Below are positions 40,772-54,488 of a DNA stretch of 64,000 nt, piece after piece (the stretch's first letter is position 1; each line of letters starts with the position of its first letter). The translations under genes and the position numbers were made by a program. The stretch is from NCBI RefSeq assembly GCF_900292015.1, contig NZ_LR130759.1, positions 4,030,001 through 4,094,000 on the forward strand, given 5' to 3'. The notes under the pieces were generated by a model. That model was not told the DNA's origin. It made no database searches and was given only the letters and a program-made list of their open reading frames with translations. Source of the DNA: Mycobacterium basiliense. GTDB lineage: Bacteria > Actinomycetota > Actinomycetes > Mycobacteriales > Mycobacteriaceae.

Positions 40772-41233
40772 ATGACGACCGATCAAGTTGACGCCCGTCA
40801 CCTGCTGGCCACCTCCCTGGTGACCGGCTTGGATCATGTCGGCATCGCCGTCGCCGACCTGGATGCGGCGATCGAGTGGTATCACGACCACCTCGGCATG
40901 ATTCTGGTCCACGAGGAAGTCAACGACGATCAGGGTATCCGCGAGGCGATGCTCGCCGCGCCTAGCGCCCCGACCGGAGCCCAGATCCAGTTGATGGCCC
41001 CGATCGACGACTCGTCAGTGATCGCAAAGTTCCTGGAGAAGCGGGGGCCGGGCATTCAACAGTTCGCCTGTCGAGTAAGCGATCTCGACACTCTGTGCCA
41101 GCGGCTGCGTTCCCAAGGCCTCCGTCTTGTCTACGAGACTCCCCGGCGCGGCACCGCAAATTCACGAATCAACTTCATCCATCCCAAGGACGCCGGCGGC
41201 GTCCTGATCGAATTGGTCGAACCGGCCCGCTAA
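40772..41233 (+). CDS. mce: Methylmalonyl-CoA epimerase
   Basis: This 153-residue glyoxalase/VOC-fold enzyme interconverts (R)- and (S)-methylmalonyl-CoA, linking propionyl-CoA to succinyl-CoA. LDHVGIAVADLDAAIEWY gives the first metal histidine, and QQFACRVSDLDTL and INFIHPKDAGGVLIELVE give the later ligand region with the C-terminal glutamate. Position next to fadA4 matches Rv1322A as recalled. The product of propionate and cholesterol breakdown passes through this step. Confidence 0.94.
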   Translation: MTTDQVDARHLLATSLVTGLDHVGIAVADLDAAIEWYHDHLGMILVHEEVNDDQGIREAMLAAPSAPTGAQIQLMAPIDDSSVIAKFLEKRGPGIQQFACRVSDLDTLCQRLRSQGLRLVYETPRRGTANSRINFIHPKDAGGVLIELVEPAR

Positions 41234-41242
41234 GGCGCAGAC

Positions 41243-41536
41243 CTAAGACCACTTTCGGGTCGGACCACGGGTAGCGCGGTTGGCCCAGCACGGGGTGTGC
41301 CAATGTCGCCGGTGCTCCCCCGCTTCCGGCGAGTCGGCCGGCCACACCACCACATGTGCAGTGCCCGAACGGATTTCGTGATCGCATCCGGGACATCGAT
41401 ACGTCTTGACCGCACGCGTAGCCGCTACCAGGTGCACTTCGTAGTCGTAGCCGTCGGGTCCCGTCTCCACCCTGCGCGGCGGCAGAGACGCGGATACCGA
41501 CCCCTGCCGACGTGGCGGTTTTCGGCGCCGTGCCAT
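41243..41536 (-). CDS. Small conserved zinc-ribbon-like protein (Rv1322-like)
   Basis: This 97-residue basic protein has a likely zinc site: CPGCD in the middle, then HVVVWPAD and HRRHWHTPCW toward the C-terminus. The N-terminal ARRRKPPRRQ is strongly positive. It may bind nucleic acid, but the function is unknown. It lies 22 bases downstream of nucS on the same strand and may be co-transcribed with it. Confidence 0.85.
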   Translation of the reverse strand: MARRRKPPRRQGSVSASLPPRRVETGPDGYDYEVHLVAATRAVKTYRCPGCDHEIRSGTAHVVVWPADSPEAGEHRRHWHTPCWANRATRGPTRKWS

Positions 41537-41558
41537 TGCGCCAGTTTAGTCGCGCGTC

Positions 41559-42239
41559 TCAGAAGAGTCGGTACTCGTCGCTGTCCATCCCGCGCATCTT
41601 GTCGTAATCCAGTGTTATACAACGGATCCCGCGGTCAGTAGCCAGAGTGCGTGCCTGCGGCTTAATCTGCTGAGCGGCGAAAACCCCCTTGACCGGCGCG
41701 AGAACGCTGTCGCGATTGAGCAACTCAAGATAGCGGGTGAGTTGCTCCACCCCGTCGATCTCGCCCCGCCGCTTGATCTCCACAGCTACACAGCCGCCAC
41801 GTTCATCACGGCACAACAGGTCAACCGGCCCGATCGCGGTCATGTATTCGCGGCGGACCAGCGTATAGCCGTCGCCCAACAGTTGAACGTGCTCGGCGAG
41901 CAGCGCCTGCAGGTGTGCCTCCACGCCGTCCTTGACCAGCCCGGGGTCCACGCCCAGTTCGTGGCTGGAATCATGTTCGATCTCCTCGACCGTGATGCGC
42001 AGCTGCTCGCCGGTTTTGTTCGTCACTACCCACGCCGATGAGTCCCCGACCGGCTCTTCGGTCACCCAGCACGGTGGGCTCATCCAGTTCAACGGCTTAT
42101 ATGCGCGGTCGTCGGCATGCACGCTGACCGACCCGTCGGCTTTGAACAACAGCAACCTGCGCGCGGACGGCAGGTGCGCGGTGAGCCGGCCAACGTAGTC
42201 GACCGTGCATTGAGCAATGACTAAGCGCACCCGAATCAC
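41559..42239 (-). CDS. nucS: Endonuclease NucS (EndoMS), mismatch-specific
   Basis: This 226-residue nuclease provides mismatch repair in actinobacteria that lack MutS/MutL, cutting both strands at mismatches. The restriction-endonuclease-like active site is Asp140 (GPVDLLCRD), Glu154 and Lys156 (AVEIKRRG), followed by [12 protein letters not shown]. The C-terminal end [10 protein letters not shown] resembles a clamp-binding tail. GTG 42239 gives the expected family length. Confidence 0.96.
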   Translation of the reverse strand: MIRVRLVIAQCTVDYVGRLTAHLPSARRLLLFKADGSVSVHADDRAYKPLNWMSPPCWVTEEPVGDSSAWVVTNKTGEQLRITVEEIEHDSSHELGVDPGLVKDGVEAHLQALLAEHVQLLGDGYTLVRREYMTAIGPVDLLCRDERGGCVAVEIKRRGEIDGVEQLTRYLELLNRDSVLAPVKGVFAAQQIKPQARTLATDRGIRCITLDYDKMRGMDSDEYRLF

Positions 42240-42251
42240 CTTAGAGCCTGT

Positions 42252-42278
42252 CCAACAAATTAGGCTGACGCCACCATG
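42252..42278 (+). repeat. Leader repeat copy 1 before the first cyclase gene
   Basis: The stretch CCAACAAATT-AGGCTGACGCCACCATG reaches the cyclase ATG at 42276. A nearly identical stretch occurs at 45291-45318 before the last cyclase. The match extends across non-coding sequence, so the array duplicated with its upstream region. Confidence 0.75.
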
Positions 42279-43892
42279 TCGTCGAGGAAGGCCTCAAAGA
42301 AGACCCTGGCGCAACGCCTGGGCCGGGTACTTGAGCGGGTCACCCGCCAGAGCGGCCGGCTGCAAGAGACCCCCGCGTACGGCTCCTGGCTGCTCGGACG
42401 GGTATCGGAAAGTCAACAACGGCGCCGGGTGCGCATCCAGGTCATCATGACCGTCCTCATCGTGGCAGCCAACCTGATCGGGATCGGAGTCTCGATCGTG
42501 TTGGTGACAGTCGCCATCCCCGAACCGAGTGTGTTTAGCGAAGCACCATCATGGGTCACCTTCGCGGTCGTGCCGGCCTATATCGTGCTCGCGTTGGCGG
42601 TGGGAACCTATTGGATCACCCGCCGAACGGTGTTTGCGTTGCGCTGGGCAATCGAAGAGCGTCCACCGACCCGCCGGGACGGGCACAATACGTTTCTGGT
42701 CGCGTGGCGGGTCGCGGTCGGTGACCTGATCCTGTGGGGATTCGGAGCGGTGTTGTTGACCACCCTCTACGGCATGGCCAACCACCTCTTCATCCCCCGG
42801 TTCCTCTTTGCGGTGACGTTTTGCGGCGTACTGGTGGCCACCGGCAGCTACCTGCTCACTGAGTACGCCTTGCGGCCGGTGGCAGCACAAGCGCTTGAGG
42901 CCGGCCGACCGCCCCGTCGCTTGGCGGCCGGCATCATGGGCCGAACCATGATGGTTTGGCTGCTCGGTTCGGGAGTTCCGGTCGTCGGCATCGCGCTGAT
43001 TGCGATCTTCCAACTCGTGCTGCGGAATCTTTCGGAGACTCAATTCGCGGTCGGCGTGCTCATCGTGTCGATGGCGACACTGGTCTTTGGATTCATCCTG
43101 ATGTGGATCATGTCGTGGCTCACGGCCACACCCGTTCGTGTCGTTCGCGCGGCGCTCCAGCGGGTCGAGCGGGGCGATCTGCGCGGCGACCTAGTCGTAT
43201 TCGACGGAACCGAGCTCGGCGAACTGCAACGGGGTTTCAACGCAATGGTCGACGGCCTACGCGAGCGCGAGAGGGTACGCGACCTCTTCGGCCGGCACGT
43301 TGGGCGCGAAGTCGCGCTCGCAGCCGAACGCGAGCGGCCGAAACTGGGCGGTGAAGAACGCCATGTTGCCGTCGTGTTCATCGACATCGTCGGCTCCACA
43401 AAGTTGGTGACCAGCCAACCTCCAGGCGACATCGTCAAGTTGCTCAACCGGTTCTTCGCGGTCGTGGTGGAGGAAGTGGACCGCCGACGCGGGCTGGTCA
43501 ACAAGTTCGAGGGTGACGCTTCGCTGGCTATCTTCGGTGCCCCCAACCGGCTAGACAACCCCGAAGACGAGGCGTTAGCGGCAGCGCGGGCCATCGCCGA
43601 ACGGCTGGCCAAAGAGGTACCCGAGTGCCCGGCAGGTATCGGCGTGGCATCGGGGCAGGTGGTGGCCGGTAACGTCGGCTCCAAAGAGCGGTTCGAGTAC
43701 ACCGTGATCGGCGAGCCGGTCAATGAGGCCGCGCGCTTGTGCGAACTTGCCAAGGATCATCCGGGCAAGCTGTTAGCCTCGGCGGCGGCGGTAGATTTAG
43801 CCAGCGAAAACGAGCGTGCCCGTTGGTCTTTGGGCGAAACGGTGACACTGCGCGGCCATGACCAGCCCACTCAATTGGCCACACCCGTGTGA
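42276..43892 (+). CDS. Membrane class III adenylate/guanylate cyclase (Rv1318c-Rv1320c type), copy 1
   Basis: This 538-residue protein has about six transmembrane helices (from residue 50 to about 290), a HAMP linker ([19 protein letters not shown]), then a class III cyclase domain. The metal aspartate is in [12 protein letters not shown], the substrate lysine and second aspartate are in [14 protein letters not shown], and the transition-state asparagine and arginine are in [12 protein letters not shown]. All catalytic elements are therefore present. It probably makes cAMP at the inner membrane. It is the first member of a tandem array and is preceded by a repeated leader. HAMP linkers pass signals from the membrane part to the cyclase. 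Confidence 0.95.
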   Translation: MSSRKASKKTLAQRLGRVLERVTRQSGRLQETPAYGSWLLGRVSESQQRRRVRIQVIMTVLIVAANLIGIGVSIVLVTVAIPEPSVFSEAPSWVTFAVVPAYIVLALAVGTYWITRRTVFALRWAIEERPPTRRDGHNTFLVAWRVAVGDLILWGFGAVLLTTLYGMANHLFIPRFLFAVTFCGVLVATGSYLLTEYALRPVAAQALEAGRPPRRLAAGIMGRTMMVWLLGSGVPVVGIALIAIFQLVLRNLSETQFAVGVLIVSMATLVFGFILMWIMSWLTATPVRVVRAALQRVERGDLRGDLVVFDGTELGELQRGFNAMVDGLRERERVRDLFGRHVGREVALAAERERPKLGGEERHVAVVFIDIVGSTKLVTSQPPGDIVKLLNRFFAVVVEEVDRRRGLVNKFEGDASLAIFGAPNRLDNPEDEALAAARAIAERLAKEVPECPAGIGVASGQVVAGNVGSKERFEYTVIGEPVNEAARLCELAKDHPGKLLASAAAVDLASENERARWSLGETVTLRGHDQPTQLATPV

Positions 43893-43935
43893 GAGCACTC
43901 CCGTACCGGCTGGCATACGTACGGAACTCGCACCA

Positions 43936-44250
43936 TGGGTGGACGAACGATTCTGCCGCCAACGGTAATCGACATATTGGACTCAATGCTTTCTGCGCGG
44001 TAATCGCGGCCGGGGTGGATCGCCATCATGAACTGATCAAACAAGGTCAAAGGTGGCGCGTCACTGGCCATCTTTGGGCGCCGAATCATCTTGAACGCCA
44101 GGAAGATGGGCGCTGACCAACGCAGGGGCCATCGCCCACCTGCTGCCCGCCGAAGTGCTCCTGCGAAGCTTGTCAAGTCATCAGCCGGTCGACTGCTAGC
44201 GTCCTTGCAGTCGCTGGACGGTGCGGCCGAAATGAGTGCGCCCATTGGGT
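43936..44250 (+). pseudogene. Decayed catalytic-domain remnant of a further cyclase
   Basis: A degenerate copy of the cyclase domain can be followed between the first two array members. TVIDILDSM recalls [27 protein letters not shown] recalls [35 protein letters not shown] recalls [15 protein letters not shown]. After a stop at about 44116, RRSAPAKLVKSSAGRLLAS recalls [21 protein letters not shown] identity also persists in GATCGCC, GGCCATCTTTGG and CGAATCATCTTGA. The metal site is lost, frames shift and an internal piece of the domain is gone. The remnant runs straight into transmembrane helix 4 of the next copy at about 44250, so a deletion fused two array members. Confidence 0.8.
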
Positions 44251-45308
44251 TCATCTCACAAGTCATGTTCTCGACATTGTTTTGCGGGGTTCTGGTCGCC
44301 ACCGCCTGCTACATGTTCACCGAGTTCGCCCTGCGCCCGGTCGCCGCCCAGGCGCTTGAGGCAGGGCTACCGCCGGGACGATTAGCTCCCGGAGTGGTCG
44401 GACGGACCATGGTGGTATGGCTTCTCGGCTCTGGAGTGCCCGTCTTCGGTATCGCCCTGTTAGCGATCCTCGAGATGGTGCAGGAAAACTTTACCGAATA
44501 CGAGTTCGCGGTCGGTGTGCTGATTGTCGCAACGGCGACGCTGGTCGGCGGGTTTCTCTTGATGTTGATCATGGCGTGGCTGACTGCGGCACCGGTACGT
44601 GTCGTGCGCGCAGCGCTTAAGCGAGTCGAACAGGACGATCTGCGCGGGGATCTGGCGGTGTTCGACGGCACCGAACTCGGCGACCTGCAGCGCGCGTTCA
44701 ACGCGATGGTCGACGGGTTGCGTGAGCGAGAACGCGTGCGCGATCTTTTCGGCCGACACGTCGGGCGGGAGGTTGCCGCCGCCGCGGAGCGGGAGCGACC
44801 CAAATTGGGCGGTGAAGAACGCCACGTCGCAGCCGTTTTCGTCGATATCATCGGCTCGACGCAGCTGGTGACCAATCGACCCGCGGCAGACGTTGTTCAG
44901 TTGCTCAACCGGTTCTTCACAATCATCGTCAACGAGGTAGATCGCCGTCAGGGACTTGTCAACAAGTTCCAGGGCGACGCATCGCTGGCCATCTTTGGGG
45001 CACCCAATCGTCTTGAGCACCCGGAGGATGGGGCGCTGGCCGCCGCGCGGGCCATCGCCGAACGGCTAGCCGCCGAGGTGCCCGAATGCCCGGCCGGCAT
45101 CGGCGTGGCAGCCGGACAAGTGGTCGCCGGAAACGTCGGGGCCAACGAAAGGTTCGAATACACCGTGATCGGCGAACGCAACCGATGGGGCTTGGGCGAG
45201 ACGGTCACACTGCGCGGCCACGAACAGCCCACCCGGTTGGCCTCACCCGCTGCCATCCGGCTATCCGGCCGGGACGCGCCGTGGGGCGTGCCAAATAAAT
45301 TAAGCTGA
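44232..45308 (+). pseudogene. Truncated class III cyclase, copy 2 (probably non-functional)
   Basis: The open frame runs from 44091 (TTG) or ATG 44232 to 45308. Only helices 4-6, the HAMP linker and most of the cyclase domain remain. Helices 1-3 are missing, and the first codons derive from the tail of the decayed upstream copy. In the cyclase domain VFVDIIGSTQL and [14 protein letters not shown] are intact. However, after YTVIGE the sequence jumps to [14 protein letters not shown], an in-frame loss of about 35 residues that removes [13 protein letters not shown]. That deletes the transition-state asparagine and arginine. Cyclase activity is not expected; a regulatory or dimerising role cannot be excluded. 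Confidence 0.8.
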
Positions 45309-45318
45309 CGCCACCATG
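45291..45318 (+). repeat. Leader repeat copy 2 before the last cyclase gene
   Basis: CCAAATAAATT-AAGCTGACGCCACCATG matches the stretch at 42252-42278 with few differences. It overlaps the end of truncated copy 2. The ATG that ends the repeat (45316) is not in frame with the last cyclase; it opens a 12-codon frame ending in TGA. Confidence 0.75.
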
Positions 45319-45341
45319 TTGGCCAACGAGACGGCTCGGCG

Positions 45342-46925
45342 GTGGAGACGGTGACACATCAAGACGGCTCGTTCGTGGAGGGTCCGGCCTACGGATCCTG
45401 GCTGCTTGGGCATGTGCACGAAAGCCAACGGGTTCATCGGATCCGCATCCAAAGCATCTTGACCTCCGTCATCGCGGTCACGAACGTAGTCGGAATCTGC
45501 GTCGCGATAGCGATCGCGACGGTCGCCGTGCCGGCGCCAAACGTACTCTCCGATGCGCCGTTGTGGATTCCATTCGCCGTCGTACCGGCCTACATCGTGG
45601 TCGCATTTGCACTGGGCAGCTATTGGCTCACCCGGCGAACCACGCAGATGTTGCGCTGGGCAACCGAAGGCCGAAAGCCCAGCCCCACCGACCAGCGCAA
45701 TGCGCTCCTGGCTCCGTTACGGTTTGCCGTCTTCCATCTCCTTGTGTGGGGAATCTTCACGGCGCTCTTGACGACCCTTTACGGCATGGCCAACAGCATG
45801 TTTATCCCGAGATTCCTTTTCGCGCTGACCTTTTGCGGTCTTGGAGTGACCACAGCCAGCTATATGTTCACCGAGTTCGCCTTGCGTCCCGTCGCCGCGA
45901 TGGCACTAGCGGCAGGCCCACCGCCGAGACGGTGGGCCCCGGGGATCACCGGTCGAACGATAGTCGTCTGGCTCGCTAGTTCGGGTGTACCTGTCGTCGG
46001 CATGGCTCTGGTGGCAATCTTCGACCTGTCACTGTGGGAAATCAGCGATGACGAGTTCGCGATATCGGTTCTGATTGCGTCCACGGCAACGCTGGTATTC
46101 GGTTTGCTGCTCATGTGGATCCTGTCGTGGCTGACCACGACACCGGTGCGGGTGGTGTGCATGGCACTCAAGCGTGTCGAGATGGGCGAACTGCCAGGAG
46201 ATCTGGTGGTGTTCGACGGAACCGAACTTGGTGAACTGCAGCGCGGGTTCAACGCCATGGTCGCCGGCCTGCGCGAGCGCGAACGGGTACGCGATCTTTT
46301 CGGCAGACATGTCGGGCGTGAAGTCGCGGCCGCGGCCGAGCGCGAACGACCCAAGCTGGGCGGGGAGGATCGCCACATCGCCGTCGTTTTCATCGACATC
46401 GTCGGCTCTACGCAGCTGGTGACCACGCAACCCCCGGCCGAAGTGGTCAAACTGCTGAACCGGTTCTTCGCGATCGTCGTCGACGAGGTGGATCGCCACC
46501 GCGGCCTGGTCAACAAGTTCTTGGGTGACGCCGCGCTAGCCATCTTCGGCGCGCCGAATCGGCTTGAGCACCCAGAAGATCAGGCACTGGCTGCCGCGCG
46601 GGCCATCGCTGACCGGCTGGCCACCGAAGTTCCCGAGTGCCAGGCTGGGATCGGCGTGGCGGCAGGTCAGGTCGTCGCCGGCAATGTCGGCGCCAACGAG
46701 CGGTTCGAGTACACAGCGATCGGCGAACCGGTAAACGAGGCGGCTCGCCTCTGCGAACTGGCCAAATCATTTCCGAGCCGCTTGTTGGCATCATCGGAAA
46801 CACTAGCGGGCGCGAGCGAAACCGTTTGTGCCCATTGGCGTCTAGGCGATTCTACGACGCTCCGCGGGCTCGCCGCGCCCACCCGGCTGGCCACACCCGT
46901 CGAGCCCACCAGGCCGGATGGCTAG
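45342..46925 (+). CDS. Membrane class III adenylate/guanylate cyclase, copy 3
   Basis: This 527-residue protein has the same plan as copy 1: about six transmembrane helices, a HAMP linker (TPVRVVCMALKRVEMGEL), then the cyclase domain. The metal site is in [12 protein letters not shown], the lysine/aspartate block is VNKFLGDAALAIFG, and the transition-state residues are in [12 protein letters not shown], so it should be active. GTG 45342 is used because the ATG of the repeated leader (45316) is out of frame here. The shortened N-terminus suggests a small frameshift after duplication. A start at GTG 45351 is also possible. Confidence 0.92.
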   Translation: METVTHQDGSFVEGPAYGSWLLGHVHESQRVHRIRIQSILTSVIAVTNVVGICVAIAIATVAVPAPNVLSDAPLWIPFAVVPAYIVVAFALGSYWLTRRTTQMLRWATEGRKPSPTDQRNALLAPLRFAVFHLLVWGIFTALLTTLYGMANSMFIPRFLFALTFCGLGVTTASYMFTEFALRPVAAMALAAGPPPRRWAPGITGRTIVVWLASSGVPVVGMALVAIFDLSLWEISDDEFAISVLIASTATLVFGLLLMWILSWLTTTPVRVVCMALKRVEMGELPGDLVVFDGTELGELQRGFNAMVAGLRERERVRDLFGRHVGREVAAAAERERPKLGGEDRHIAVVFIDIVGSTQLVTTQPPAEVVKLLNRFFAIVVDEVDRHRGLVNKFLGDAALAIFGAPNRLEHPEDQALAAARAIADRLATEVPECQAGIGVAAGQVVAGNVGANERFEYTAIGEPVNEAARLCELAKSFPSRLLASSETLAGASETVCAHWRLGDSTTLRGLAAPTRLATPVEPTRPDG

Positions 46926-47013
46926 CGCCTCGCTAGCGACCAAGCCAAACGCACCGCACTGCAATGTCGCTTTTCCGCTAGTCTTGTCGGCGCTCAGGTG
47001 TAACTGTTGAAGG

Positions 47014-48510
47014 GTGCATGAAGATTTCGAACGATGCTATCGAGCCGTCCAGTCCAAGGACGCGCGGTTCGACGGATGGTTCTTCACCGCGGTCCTGACC
47101 ACTCGGATCTATTGCCGCCCCAGCTGCCCCGCGCGGACGCCCTTCGCTCGTAACGTGCAGTTCTATCCGACCGCAGCGGCCGCTCAGCGAGCCGGCTTCC
47201 GTGCCTGCAAACGCTGCCGTCCCGACGCGTCGCCGGGATCGCCTGAATGGAATATCCGTGGCGACGTGGTCGCACGGGCAATGCGGCTCATTGCAGAAGG
47301 GGCCGTGGACCGCGAAGGTGTAACCGGCCTCGCCGCTCACCTCGGCTATACCACTCGCCAATTGGAGCGACTGTTGCAGGCCGAGCTCGGCGCAGGTCCG
47401 CTCGCACTGGCCCGCGCACAACGAATGCAGACCGCCCGGGTGCTAATCGAGACCACAGATCTGCCGTTCGGCGACGTTGCGTTTGCCGCCGGGTTCGCCA
47501 GCATCCGCCAATTCAACGACACCGTTAGGGTGGTCTGCGACAGCACGCCAACCGCGTTGCGAAAGCGAGCCGCTACCCGATTCGGTTCTGCCGTCACATC
47601 CCCCGGGACGGTGTCGCTGCGTCTGCCGGTCCGCACGCCGTTCGCCTACGAAGGTGTCTTCGGCCACCTCGCGGCCGGCGCGGTGCCAGGATGCGAAGAG
47701 GTGCACGACGGCGCGTACCGGCGCACACTACGGCTCTCGTGGGGCAACGGGCTGGTCAGCCTGTCTCCGGCACCCGACCATGTGCGCTGTCTGTTGATGC
47801 TCGAGGATTTTCGCGACCTCGCGGCGGCCACCGCCAGGTGTCGACGGCTGCTGGATCTCGATGCCGATCCCGAGGCGGTGGTGGAGGCACTTAGCGCTGA
47901 CCCAGACCTGGGCCAAGTGGTCGCTAAGGCGCCCGGACAACGTATTCCTCGCACCGTGGACGAAGCTGAACTCGCCGTGCGAGCGGTGTTGGCCCAACAA
48001 GTATCGACCAAGGCCGCGCGCACCCATGCCAGCAGGTTGGTCACCGCTTACGGGCAGCCAGTCAACGATCCAACGGGAACCCTGACCCATACGTTTCCGT
48101 CGGTGCCGGAGCTTGCCGACATCGATCCCAAACACCTAGCGGTCCCCGCCGCGCGCCAACGCACGGTGAACGCTCTTGTTCGCGGCATCACCAACGGGAC
48201 GGTGAACCTAGATGCTGGCTGCGACTGGACATACTCGCGGACGCAGCTACTCAACATCCCCGGAATCGGCCCGTGGACCGCAGAGGTGATCGCCATGCGA
48301 GGTCTCGGGGACCCGGACGCGTTTCCCGTCGGCGACCTCGGTATCCGATTGGCGGCAAAACAATTGGGGCTACCCAACGGGCAACGGACTCTCATCGAGC
48401 ACAGCGCCCGATGGCGTCCCTGGCGCTCCTACGCCACACAACATCTATGGACCACCCTGGAGCATCCGGTAAACCATTGGCCAGCGGGACGTCCGAAGGA
48501 GATCGCATGA
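47014..48510 (+). CDS. alkA: Ada-AlkA fusion: methylphosphotriester-sensing regulator and 3-methyladenine DNA glycosylase
   Basis: This 498-residue protein joins three parts. The first is an Ada N-terminal zinc domain (Cys34 in RIYCRPSC as methyl acceptor, with Cys38, Cys65 and Cys68). The second is an AraC-type helix-turn-helix region (LAAHLGYTTRQLERLLQ; FGDVAFAAGFASIRQFN). The third is an AlkA glycosylase with the HhH-GPD motif IPGIGPWTAEVIAMRGL and catalytic aspartate in FPVGDLGI. It senses alkylated phosphate backbone, activates its own operon and removes alkylated bases. The ogt start overlaps its stop by four bases (ATGA). Confidence 0.96.
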   Translation: MHEDFERCYRAVQSKDARFDGWFFTAVLTTRIYCRPSCPARTPFARNVQFYPTAAAAQRAGFRACKRCRPDASPGSPEWNIRGDVVARAMRLIAEGAVDREGVTGLAAHLGYTTRQLERLLQAELGAGPLALARAQRMQTARVLIETTDLPFGDVAFAAGFASIRQFNDTVRVVCDSTPTALRKRAATRFGSAVTSPGTVSLRLPVRTPFAYEGVFGHLAAGAVPGCEEVHDGAYRRTLRLSWGNGLVSLSPAPDHVRCLLMLEDFRDLAAATARCRRLLDLDADPEAVVEALSADPDLGQVVAKAPGQRIPRTVDEAELAVRAVLAQQVSTKAARTHASRLVTAYGQPVNDPTGTLTHTFPSVPELADIDPKHLAVPAARQRTVNALVRGITNGTVNLDAGCDWTYSRTQLLNIPGIGPWTAEVIAMRGLGDPDAFPVGDLGIRLAAKQLGLPNGQRTLIEHSARWRPWRSYATQHLWTTLEHPVNHWPAGRPKEIA

Positions 48511-49004
48511 TTCACAGCCGCACGATCGATAGCCCGATAGGGCCACTGACCCTGGCCGGTCATGGCTCGGTGTTGACCAACCTGCGCATGGTCGACCAGA
48601 CCTACGAACCGAGCCGCGCCGGCTGGAAGGTCGACCACGGCGCTTTTGCCGACGCAGTCGACCAACTCAACGCTTATTTCGCCGGCGACCGCACCGACTT
48701 CGATGTCGAGCTGGATTTGCGCGGCACGGAGTTTCAACAGCGGGTGTGGAAAGCCTTGCTAGCCATTCCCTACGGCGAAACTCGATCCTACGGAGAAATC
48801 GCCGAACAAGTAGGAGCCCCCGGAGCGGCACGTGCCGTCGGATTGGCCAACGGCCGGAATCCCATTGCCATAATTGTCCCGTGTCACCGCGTGATCGGCG
48901 CGAGCGGAAAGCTCACCGGGTATGGGGGCGGCCTCGACCGGAAGCAGACGTTACTCGAACTGGAGAAACGTCGGCTAGCCGCGCACCTAACCCTTTTCGA
49001 TTGA
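48507..49004 (+). CDS. ogt: Methylated-DNA--protein-cysteine methyltransferase Ogt
   Basis: This 165-residue suicide protein repairs O6-alkylguanine. The acceptor is Cys126 in IVPCHRVIGASG, with the Tyr-Gly-Gly loop GKLTGYGGGLDRK and the DNA-binding helix region YGEIAEQVGAPGAARAVG. ATG 48507 overlaps the alkA stop. The gene converges on the rrn operon, and a strong hairpin lies 25 bases after its stop. Confidence 0.97.
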   Translation: MIHSRTIDSPIGPLTLAGHGSVLTNLRMVDQTYEPSRAGWKVDHGAFADAVDQLNAYFAGDRTDFDVELDLRGTEFQQRVWKALLAIPYGETRSYGEIAEQVGAPGAARAVGLANGRNPIAIIVPCHRVIGASGKLTGYGGGLDRKQTLLELEKRRLAAHLTLFD

Positions 49005-49029
49005 AGCTGCTACGCCAACCTCAACATGC

Positions 49030-49059
49030 AAAAACACCCCCGATAACGGGGGTGTTTTT
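49030..49059. terminator. Bidirectional Rho-independent terminator between ogt and rrn
   Basis: AAAAACACCCCC and GGGGGTGTTTTT form a perfect 12-base stem around a 6-base loop. Both strands end in a T-run, so it can end ogt transcripts (plus) and the rRNA operon (minus). It starts 26 bases after the ogt stop and ends seven bases before the 5S 3' end. Confidence 0.9.
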
Positions 49060-49065
49060 GTGTAT

Positions 49066-49180
49066 GTTCGGCGGTGTCCTACTTTTCCACCCGAGTTGGG
49101 CAGTATCATCGGCGCAGACAGGCTTAGCTTCCGGGTTCGGAATGGGACCGGGCGTTTCCCTGTCGCTGTGGCCGCCGTAA
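49066..49180 (-). rRNA. rrf: 5S ribosomal RNA
   Basis: The minus strand reads TTACGGCGGCCACAGCGACA at the 5' end and ends near CACCGCCGAAC. The internal CCCATTCCGAACCCGGAAG is the universal 5S loop region. Length of about 115 bases is normal for mycobacteria. It is the last gene of the rrn operon. Ends are estimated to within a few bases. Confidence 0.95.
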
Positions 49181-49274
49181 CTCTATTTAAATTTGTACTG
49201 GTGGGGGGTGTGGCGTTCCACGACCAATTTGTCTAACAAATTCGTCGTTCTGGATATGTGGTTGCGATTATGTG

Positions 49275-54195
<4,921 letters not shown>

Positions 54196-54337
54196 CCCCT
54201 CGATAACGAGGTGAATTTACAATCAGAGATACCTGACAAGACGCCAAATACTGGCATCCAATAAAATATGACTACTCCCTCACACGGGGAGTGAAAGGTG
54301 TAGTCGAAAAAACAACAACAAACAAAAACACCAAACA

Positions 54338-54356
54338 CACTATTGAGTTCTCAAAC
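54338..54356 (-). promoter_or_regulatory. rrn leader antitermination/processing motif
   Basis: On the minus strand GTTTGAGAACT-CA-ATAGTG lies in the pre-16S leader. The same motif with GG in the centre lies in the spacer before 23S (52460-52478). Repetition before both large rRNAs fits the box elements that load antitermination factors (NusA/NusB/S10). A 6-base stem (ACTCCC/GGGAGT, 54274-54292) lies closer to 16S. Confidence 0.65.
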
Positions 54357-54398
54357 AACAATCTTGCTTGTTTTCACCCTCTTCGGGGCAACCCTGCC

Positions 54399-54428
54399 AG
54401 CTTAATACATTTCCGGCAGTGAAGTCAA
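54399..54428 (-). promoter_or_regulatory. rrn promoter (P3/PCL1 type)
   Basis: On the minus strand the -35 is TTGACT (54423-54428) and the -10 is TAAGCT (54399-54404), with an 18-base spacer. A GGCAGGGTTGCC sequence follows at the expected start. This matches the conserved main promoter of the mycobacterial rrnA operon. It lies about 60 bases after the murA stop. Confidence 0.8.
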
Positions 54429-54488
54429 GTCCCGGTTCCGGCCAACTTTTTGGGCTGGTCGGGCCTGTTGGGACCTGTCGAACTTACC

